Part shown: piece after piece, positions 51,603 to 57,004 of the stretch
How positions within the stretch are numbered: the first letter of the stretch is position 1
Layout of the letters: every line of letters starts with the position of its first letter
Source: DASRQK01 sp964401685
GTDB lineage: Bacteria > Bacteroidota > Bacteroidia > Sphingobacteriales > Sphingobacteriaceae
Length of the DNA: 57,004 bases
Assembly: GCA_964401685.1 (NCBI GenBank)
Contig: CAYNZH010000013.1
Location: forward strand, 1 to 57,004
Direction: 5' to 3'
Made by a program: the position numbers and the translations under genes
Notes under the pieces: model-generated
Database searches by the model: none
The model's input: only the letters and a program-made list of their open reading frames with translations
Told to the model about the DNA's origin: nothing

Positions 51603-51632
51603 GGCGGGTAATCGAGTTTATCCGCCTTTTTT
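51603..51632 (+). terminator. sodA terminator
   Basis: 9-bp stem GGCGGGTAA / TTATCCGCC with one G.U pair, loop TCGAGT, then six U (51627-51632), 24 nt after the sodA stop. Confidence 0.85.
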
Positions 51633-51658
51633 CGTTTTATAAACCCCGATTGACTCAG

Positions 51659-52681
51659 ATGATTGACTTTAAGATACCGACGGTAATGGATGCTCTTGTG
51701 CTCGAAGCGGCAGGGCAACCTTTGAAGCTTATGAAACGTCCTGTTCCTCAGGCAGAGCCTGGTATGGCGTTGATACTTTTGAAAGCAGCGGCTTTCAACA
51801 GGCGGGATTGGTGGATTTTCAAGGGACAGTATGCTGGCTTGAAATATCCCATCATTCTTGGATCCGACGGTGCAGGGGTTGTGGTCGCAGTTGGCTCTGA
51901 CTCCGACAAGGATTATCTCGGCAAGGAAGTGCTTATCAATCCCGGTAATAACTGGCCCGAAGACTCGGAATTTCAGCCCGCAGGCTTTTCAATTCTTGGC
52001 CTGCCCGAAGACGGGACATTTGCAGAGTATGTTTCCGTACCTGTGAAAAATCTCTATGAAAAGCCTGAGGACTGGCGCTTTCAAGAAGCCGCTGCCCTGC
52101 CGCTCGCTGGGCTGACCGCTTACCGGGCGCTGTTTCGAAAAGGAATGTTAAAACCTGGGGAAAAGGTACTAATCAGCGGCGTCGGCGGCGGTGTGGCATC
52201 TATTGCGCTGCAAATGTCGCTCGCCATCGGGGCAGAAGTCTACGTGACCTCTGGGGATACAGCGAAAATACAGAAGGCAGTGGCGCAAGGAGCTAGCGGC
52301 GGTGTAAATTACAGGGACAAGGACTGGGCGGAGTCCCTAAAGGCCCACAGCGCCGGATTTGATTTGATAGTCGATAGTGCTCTAGGCGATGGTTTTGCCC
52401 ATTTTATCGATCTGGCCAACCCGGGTGGGCGCATCGTGATCTATGGAGGAACCGCAGGGAATCTACCCCCCATGGATGGACGAAAAATATTCTGGAAGCA
52501 AATTCAGCTGAAAGGCACGACAATGGGCTCGTCCGCAGATTTCGAAAATATGCTTCGCTTTTGCCAGGATAAAGGACTCAGACCGCTGATAGACCAGGAA
52601 CTCGGGTTCGCAGAGGCCGAGAAAGGCTTTGAAACAATGAACCTTTCCGGCCAATTTGGGAAAATCGTACTCAACTTTTGA
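51659..52681 (+). CDS. Zinc-free MDR-family quinone oxidoreductase-like protein
   Basis: 340 residues from ATG 51659; an in-frame TTG at 51650 overlaps the terminator region and is unlikely, and MDALVLEAAG at 51686 is a further option. MDR fold: catalytic GroES-like domain (GMALILLKAAAFNRRDWWIFKG, GSDGAGVVVAVG), then the Rossmann domain with LISGVGGGVASIALQMSLAIGA (NADPH-binding glycine motif). The structural-zinc Cys cluster of alcohol dehydrogenases is missing, so it belongs with quinone oxidoreductase or enoyl-reductase-like members. Substrate unknown. It is convergent with gltA. Confidence 0.84.
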   Translation: MIDFKIPTVMDALVLEAAGQPLKLMKRPVPQAEPGMALILLKAAAFNRRDWWIFKGQYAGLKYPIILGSDGAGVVVAVGSDSDKDYLGKEVLINPGNNWPEDSEFQPAGFSILGLPEDGTFAEYVSVPVKNLYEKPEDWRFQEAAALPLAGLTAYRALFRKGMLKPGEKVLISGVGGGVASIALQMSLAIGAEVYVTSGDTAKIQKAVAQGASGGVNYRDKDWAESLKAHSAGFDLIVDSALGDGFAHFIDLANPGGRIVIYGGTAGNLPPMDGRKIFWKQIQLKGTTMGSSADFENMLRFCQDKGLRPLIDQELGFAEAEKGFETMNLSGQFGKIVLNF

Positions 52682-52698
52682 ATCGCTAGGAAAGAATC

Positions 52699-53985
52699 CT
52701 ATCTTTCTTCGACTGGTACGTAGTCCCTTAGCGTATAACCCGTGTAAATCTGACGGGGACGGCCAATAGGCTCCTTGTTGCTTTTCATCTCTTTCCACTG
52801 AGCAATCCAACCCGGCAATCTCCCCAGCGCAAAGAGCACAGTAAACATGTCGGTCGGGAAGCCAAGCGCTCTATAAATGATCCCCGAATAAAAGTCCACA
52901 TTCGGATACAATTTGCGATCGACAAAGTACTGATCCCTGAGTGCGGCTTCTTCCAATTCCTTGGCGATATCCAATACAGGATCATCCACGCCTAATTTCT
53001 CCAAAATCTCGTCGCAAGCCTTTTTGATAATCTTCGCACGGGGATCAAAGTTTTTGTAAACCCGGTGTCCGAAGCCCATCAATCTGAAGGGGTCGTTGCG
53101 GTCTTTCGCTTTTTCAATCCATTTGGCACTGTTACCGCCATCATTTTTGATTTTCTCCAACATTTCTATGACCGCCTGATTTGCACCACCGTGCAGAGGC
53201 CCCCACAATGCAGAAATTCCCGCAGAGATTGATGCATAAAGATTGGCGTTCGAAGAACCCACGATTCTCACCGTAGAAGTCGAGCAATTTTGCTCATGAT
53301 CAGCGTGCAGAATCAATAACTTATGCATCGCATTGATCACTACAGGATCGATATTGACCTCCTCAGTCCGCTGTCCGAAGGTCATCTGGACAAAATTATG
53401 GACAAAATTCAGTTCATTTCTGGGGTAAATAATCGGATGCCCCAAAGATTTTTTATAAATCCAGGAAACGATAGTCGGCATTTTTGCCAATAATTTGATA
53501 ATCGTGAGATTTTCCTCTTCCTCGCTGGGATTGGGATTCAGCGACTCAGGGTAAAATGCTGAAAGTGCACCGACCAAACATGATAATTGGCCCATGGGAT
53601 GGGATTTCGACGGAAAACCATCGAAGAATTTTTTCATATCCTCATGGATCAAGGTGTGCTTGCTAATCAGCGTCCGGAATTTTTCTTCGGCAGCCACATC
53701 AGGCAACTCGCCGTATATCAATAAATAAGCGACTTCTAAAAAAGTAGATTTCTCTGCGAGCTGCTCTATAGGATACCCTCTGTATTGCAAAATACCTTTC
53801 TCGCCGTCCAGGAAAGTGATCGCACTTTGAGTGGCACCGGTGTTCTTAAAACCCGTGTCCAGTGTTATTACTCCAGTCTCCTCCCGCAACTTGCCGATAT
53901 CGATCGCTTTTTCGTTTTCCGTACCTGTTATGACGGGCAGTTCAACCGTTTTTCCATCTACTGATATTGAAGCTAATTCTGACAT
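52699..53985 (-). CDS. gltA: Citrate synthase (type II, hexameric)
   Basis: Condenses oxaloacetate and acetyl-CoA, entry of the TCA cycle. 428 residues from ATG 53985 (MSELASISVDGKTVELP). Seen: ITLDTGFKNTGATQSAITFLDG, GILQYRGYPIEQLAEKSTFLEVAYLLIYGELP, the active-site His in LLILHADHEQNCSTSTVR, GPLHGGANQAV, GFGHRVYKNFDPRA, and the catalytic Asp region NVDFYSGII. An upstream in-frame extension to 54117 is rejected because it would cross the -7 box. The E. coli-like long N-terminus suggests the NADH-sensitive type, an inference only. Confidence 0.96.
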   Translation of the reverse strand: MSELASISVDGKTVELPVITGTENEKAIDIGKLREETGVITLDTGFKNTGATQSAITFLDGEKGILQYRGYPIEQLAEKSTFLEVAYLLIYGELPDVAAEEKFRTLISKHTLIHEDMKKFFDGFPSKSHPMGQLSCLVGALSAFYPESLNPNPSEEEENLTIIKLLAKMPTIVSWIYKKSLGHPIIYPRNELNFVHNFVQMTFGQRTEEVNIDPVVINAMHKLLILHADHEQNCSTSTVRIVGSSNANLYASISAGISALWGPLHGGANQAVIEMLEKIKNDGGNSAKWIEKAKDRNDPFRLMGFGHRVYKNFDPRAKIIKKACDEILEKLGVDDPVLDIAKELEEAALRDQYFVDRKLYPNVDFYSGIIYRALGFPTDMFTVLFALGRLPGWIAQWKEMKSNKEPIGRPRQIYTGYTLRDYVPVEER

Positions 53986-54006
53986 AGTTTTCTTATTGTT
54001 GATTCG

Positions 54007-54014
54007 CAAAAATA
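54007..54014 (-). promoter_or_regulatory. gltA -7 box
   Basis: Minus-strand TATTTTTG, 21 nt upstream of ATG 53985. No -33 match. It places the ATG downstream and excludes the longer start. Confidence 0.45.
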
Positions 54015-54064
54015 ATGAAATTTGATTGGATTTGAAAATGTATTTGCATGTTAAAACATTTCTA

Positions 54065-54088
54065 CGTAATTTTACGAGGGATTCGTAA
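54065..54088 (+). promoter_or_regulatory. Possible BlaI operator (three half-sites)
   Basis: Three copies of one 5-mer in alternating orientation: CGTAA (54065-54069), TTACG (54072-54076), CGTAA (54084-54088), ending 13 nt before blaI. A separate ATGTT / AACAT dyad is at 54048-54059. BlaI-type repressors are known to bind short dyads at their own promoters. Confidence 0.4.
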
Positions 54089-54101
54089 TGCACTTGAGAA
54101 A

Positions 54102-54464
54102 ATGAGAAAGTTAACAATTCAGGAAGAGGAGGCCATGCAACTGGTGTGGAAAAATAAGGGCGGATTTATCAAGGATCTGTTGGATAGCATGACCGGCCCA
54201 AAACTGCCCTATACGACGCTGGCTTCCACCATTAAAAAGCTCGAGCAAAATGGCTTTGTAAAGGCCGTAAAATATGCGAATGCATACAAATACGTGCCTT
54301 TGGTCGAGGAGGAAGAGTACAAAAAAACATTTATGAACGGCTTTGTCGATGACTATTTCAAAAGTTCCTACAAGGAATTGGTGAGTTTCTTTGCAAAGGA
54401 AGAGAAAATCAGTGCTGAAGAGCTGGATGAAATCCTTCAAATGATCAGAGAAGGGAAATCATGA
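54102..54464 (+). CDS. BlaI/MecI/CopY-family repressor
   Basis: 120 residues from ATG 54102. Winged helix: MRKLTIQEEEAMQLVWKNKGGFIKDLLDSM, LPYTTLASTIKKLEQNGFV (recognition helix and wing), then YKYVPLVEEEEYKKTFMNGFVDDYFKSSYKELVSFF, the C-terminal dimerisation helices normally cut by the partner protease. Paired with the M56 gene, overlap 4 nt (ATGA). The pair is the architecture of BlaI-BlaR1, but no beta-lactamase gene is nearby, so the regulated gene is unknown. An in-frame ATG at 54048 is rejected because it lies in the putative operator. Confidence 0.93.
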   Translation: MRKLTIQEEEAMQLVWKNKGGFIKDLLDSMTGPKLPYTTLASTIKKLEQNGFVKAVKYANAYKYVPLVEEEEYKKTFMNGFVDDYFKSSYKELVSFFAKEEKISAEELDEILQMIREGKS

Positions 54465-55813
54465 TAACCGTCCTATTATACCTGGTAAAAGCCAATATAG
54501 CGCTGCTACTCTTTTACGGAGTGTACAGGGTCGGCTTGTACAAATTGACTTTTTATAGGTTAAATCGCGTTTATCTCCTATTTTCTATTCTCTTTTCATT
54601 GACATTTCCCCTCTTTCATCTGCAGATTCCGCTTAAAGCGGATTTTGCCTTGGTTGGGGATATGAGCGCTTATGCCATGCCAGTATCGGCGCCTGCTGAC
54701 AGCGGCGGGTTTCCATTTCTGGCAATTGTGATTTCGCTGCTCGCAGCCGGAGGATTTTATTTTGCGGCGAGAATGGTATTACGGCTGGCAAGTTTGTGGC
54801 AGGTTCACAGGCATTCTATCCCATCCCGATGGAATCACTTTAAATATAGATTTTTGGTTCAACCCATTCAGCCTTTTTCCTTTTGGAAGAACATTTATGT
54901 GCACACAGAATCTCAGACTGAAAGGGAGTTGTACGATATTTTCACTCATGAAAAGGTGCATACCGATGAGTTGCATACGCTCGATGTACTGCTCGCTGAA
55001 CTGGCGTGCATACTCTGCTGGTTTAATCCTGCCACTTGGTTGCTCAAACGTGCTGTCAGAGATAATTTAGAATTTATCACCGACAAAAAGGTCATTGAGT
55101 CTGGAGTTGATAAGAAATCTTATCAGTACAGCTTACTGCAGGTCAGTAATCTGCTTCTCAAGCAAAATACTGGAAATGGATTCAATTTCAGCGACCTCAA
55201 ACGAAGGATATCCATGATGAATAGTCAAAATTCGTCTCCTATGCATTTGGGGAAGTACTTCTTTATATTCCCACTTTGTGTGTTGCTCCTTATAACATTC
55301 GGATTTATGAGAACTGCAAGTACCGACGAACCTGACACCGTTTCTCAAATTTCTGATACTGCAGTTGTTGTAAGAGGCTACGCGATTGCACACACCGAAA
55401 TTGAAAACACTTCTTCTACCAACCAATCCCAAAATACGCCTCATGCTAGGCGTCTTAGACCGCGCGCGCCGGTCCCTTCAACGAAGCTCATAAAAATGCC
55501 GGCGGCTGCAATCAACGGTCAGTATCTGGATATTGATGCGGCTGAGCAAAGCGTAAGGCAACTGACTGAAAGGGTGTCCACCCCGAAAAAAACCGTTACC
55601 CTACGCGGAAGAGCTGCCTCAGGTGGTACTGCATATCTAGTGGTTGACGGTGTGCAATCCAACGATCTGGACATTCCTACCAGCGAGATCGAAAGTATTC
55701 AGGTCTATAAGGGTGAGAAGGCTATCGAAAAATACGGACAGGGCGCTCAACACGGTGTTGTTGAAATCACCACTAAAGGATACTTGAGACTCGGTCATCC
55801 CTTTGCCAAGTAG
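54461..55813 (+). CDS. M56-family membrane metalloprotease with TonB-plug-like tail
   Basis: 450 residues. N-terminal membrane helices (about 1-55, 85-110), then a cytoplasmic zinc protease domain: THEKVHTDELHTLD with His163, Glu164 and His167 of HExxH, and DNLEFITDKK with Glu204 as the probable third ligand. A further helix, LGKYFFIFPLCVLLLITFGFM, lies at about 263-283. The outer part (284-450) lacks a penicillin-binding sensor domain. It ends with AYLVVDGVQSNDLDIPTSEIESIQVYKGEKAIEKYG and GVVEITTK, matching the TonB-dependent-receptor plug motif (VDGV...ESIxVxKG...YGxxxxxGVxxITTK). It likely cleaves the coupled BlaI-type repressor on signal. The tail probably binds an outer-membrane or TonB partner; this is inference. 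Confidence 0.88.
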   Translation: MITVLLYLVKANIALLLFYGVYRVGLYKLTFYRLNRVYLLFSILFSLTFPLFHLQIPLKADFALVGDMSAYAMPVSAPADSGGFPFLAIVISLLAAGGFYFAARMVLRLASLWQVHRHSIPSRWNHFKYRFLVQPIQPFSFWKNIYVHTESQTERELYDIFTHEKVHTDELHTLDVLLAELACILCWFNPATWLLKRAVRDNLEFITDKKVIESGVDKKSYQYSLLQVSNLLLKQNTGNGFNFSDLKRRISMMNSQNSSPMHLGKYFFIFPLCVLLLITFGFMRTASTDEPDTVSQISDTAVVVRGYAIAHTEIENTSSTNQSQNTPHARRLRPRAPVPSTKLIKMPAAAINGQYLDIDAAEQSVRQLTERVSTPKKTVTLRGRAASGGTAYLVVDGVQSNDLDIPTSEIESIQVYKGEKAIEKYGQGAQHGVVEITTKGYLRLGHPFAK

Positions 55814-55920
55814 CTGTCTCGAAATTTTATTCCGTTGATTATTAGCGATTTTCTGATTTTTTAGGCTTAAGTCAAAAATTTCCCTTAGGTTTACACCTTT
55901 ATTTGAAAACAAATAATTAC

Positions 55921-57004
55921 ATGGCCGTGGATTATATGTTATTTATTGTCGGTGTTCTGCTTATCTTAGCGGTTGCCGATCTCATCGTGGGCGTAAGTAA
56001 CGATGCTGTCAACTTTTTGAATTCGGCGTTGGGTTCAAAAGTGACGACCTACCGTAATATTATCCTGATCGCTGCATTAGGAATTATGGCGGGGTCGTTT
56101 TTCTCAAGTGGAATGATGGAAATCGCGCGGAAAGGTATTTTCCAGCCACAATTCTTTACTTTTGACAAGGTCATGTGGATATTCCTTGCCGTCATGTTGG
56201 CGGATATCATCCTGTTTGACATCTTCAACGGCCTGGGACTTCCTACTTCGACAACGGTATCTATTGTGTTTGAGCTTTTGGGTGCAGCGATGATCGTAGG
56301 CTTTCTTTTCGCTGCAGAAAAAGGCGAAGCGATAGGCGAAGTCATGAAATACATCAACGTCAGTAGTACGTTTACCATAATCTCGGGTATATTTCTTTCA
56401 ATTATAGTGGCGTTTACCGCCGGGGTGATCGTACAGTACTTTATCCGGTCGGCCTTTACATTTCAATACGAAAAACGCCTCAAGAGCTTGGGCGCGCTGT
56501 TTTCCGGCGCTGGCATCACGGTGATTATTTATTTCCTGCTCATCAAAGGTCTGAAAGGGACAACCTTGATGGAGGAACCCTGGATAGAAACGCTGAACAA
56601 TAACATCCAGATGATAATGATCTTGATGTTTGTCTCCTTTTCTCTTCTGCTATTTGTACTTCAGCGCTGGTTGAAAATAAATCCCTTGAAAATTGTCGTC
56701 CTTGCCGGAACTTTTTCTTTGGCAATGGCCTTCGCAGGAAACGACCTAGTCAACTTTATAGGAGTTCCCATTTCAGGATTGATGGCCTATCAGAACTGGC
56801 TGGCTTCGGGTGTCCCTGCAAATGAGCTGTATCAGACCTATCTAGCCACTAGCGATATAGTCGTGCCCAACTATATGCTGCTTTTGTCAGGTCTAATTAT
56901 GGCACTGACTATATGGATGAGTGCCAAAGCAAAAAAGGTAACCGAAACGGAGATCAACCTGGTCAGGCAGGACGAGGAGGGGAGTGATGACCGCTTCAAG
57001 CCTA
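55921..57004 (+). CDS. PiT-family inorganic phosphate transporter, cut by window edge
   Basis: Low-affinity phosphate/H+ or Na+ symporter. At least 361 codons, open to the right edge; the family in this phylum is often longer. From ATG 55921: LFIVGVLLILAVADLIVGVSNDAVNFLNSALGSK, the first PiT signature, then FDIFNGLGLPTSTTVSIV, and the inverted second repeat AGTFSLAMAFAGNDLVNFIGVPISG. About eight membrane helices so far and the GANDxxN-like repeat in both halves. Nothing recognisable as a promoter in the 107-nt gap after the M56 gene. Confidence 0.93.
   Translation, partial: MAVDYMLFIVGVLLILAVADLIVGVSNDAVNFLNSALGSKVTTYRNIILIAALGIMAGSFFSSGMMEIARKGIFQPQFFTFDKVMWIFLAVMLADIILFDIFNGLGLPTSTTVSIVFELLGAAMIVGFLFAAEKGEAIGEVMKYINVSSTFTIISGIFLSIIVAFTAGVIVQYFIRSAFTFQYEKRLKSLGALFSGAGITVIIYFLLIKGLKGTTLMEEPWIETLNNNIQMIMILMFVSFSLLLFVLQRWLKINPLKIVVLAGTFSLAMAFAGNDLVNFIGVPISGLMAYQNWLASGVPANELYQTYLATSDIVVPNYMLLLSGLIMALTIWMSAKAKKVTETEINLVRQDEEGSDDRFKP

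Noticed and set aside
1..57004. CRISPR array, tRNA, rRNA or insertion sequence
   Set aside because: No regularly spaced repeats, no cloverleaf with a T-loop GTTCRANNC block, no transposase motif and no terminal inverted repeats seen.

Overview
The window is a chromosomal segment of a Bacteroidota bacterium of moderate GC. The evidence is the promoter style (many -7 boxes of the TAnnTTTG type, some with a TTG/TTTG element about 20 nt upstream), the near absence of Shine-Dalgarno sequences, and family content typical of the phylum: DUF4270 and DUF4397 lipoproteins, a GldJ/GldK-like SUMF1-fold protein, a PadR-PspC pair, ftsK-lolA, a succinyl/acetylornithine-type carbamoyltransferase, BlaI-M56 with a plug-like tail, and the panC / GT5 / DUF4270 / glmS neighbourhood. 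I would guess the Saprospiria or Chitinophagia side of the phylum, but this is not proven. Gene content is almost entirely housekeeping. I see no phage, insertion sequence, CRISPR array, tRNA or rRNA. No gene-free stretch exceeds about 260 bases.

Layout. 1-2,960: trp operon (trpE-trpG-trpC, minus strand, trpC cut by the left edge) behind a classical ribosome-stalling attenuator with a leader peptide holding tandem Trp codons. 2,966-8,113: trmD (minus), a SNF2-family helicase and catalase (plus). 8,164-13,235: minus-strand CCA-adding enzyme fused to a cupin domain, pdxA, and a padR-pspC pair with a probable autoregulatory operator. 13,397-18,296: OmpA-family lipoprotein (minus), then the arginine cluster argD-argF'-argB-argE (plus). 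18,312-25,061: panC, panD and a BioF-like PLP enzyme (minus), then a short GT5 glycogen-synthase-like gene, a DUF4270 lipoprotein and glmS (plus). 25,071-37,004: a GldJ/K-like protein, ispF, an MFS exporter with DUF2218, an S9 peptidase, a MazG-like hydrolase with an RsuA/RluB-type pseudouridine synthase, a lytic transglycosylase, and ftsK-lolA. 37,121-46,513: DUF4397 lipoprotein, then a tightly coupled tripartite efflux operon with two different RND permeases. 46,570-57,004: pyrG-yidC-small protein-tadA, Mn-type superoxide dismutase, a quinone-oxidoreductase-like enzyme, citrate synthase, blaI-M56, and a PiT phosphate transporter cut by the right edge.

Four runs of exactly 100 N are scaffold gaps. 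They lie in argF', the pseudouridine synthase tail, the tolC-like gene and yidC. The yidC gap is flanked by identical 55-bp copies of the same sequence, and removing one copy plus the Ns restores one continuous reading frame, so it looks like an unmerged contig overlap.

The most interesting items are the complete trp attenuator with an almost leaderless leader-peptide mRNA, the CCA enzyme-cupin fusion, the recurring placement of -7 boxes 2-9 nt before start codons, the GT5 protein that has lost its nucleotide-sugar motif, the paired RND permeases, and the M56 sensor with a TonB-plug-like tail. I did not find a wholly unknown multi-gene defence or metabolic system.
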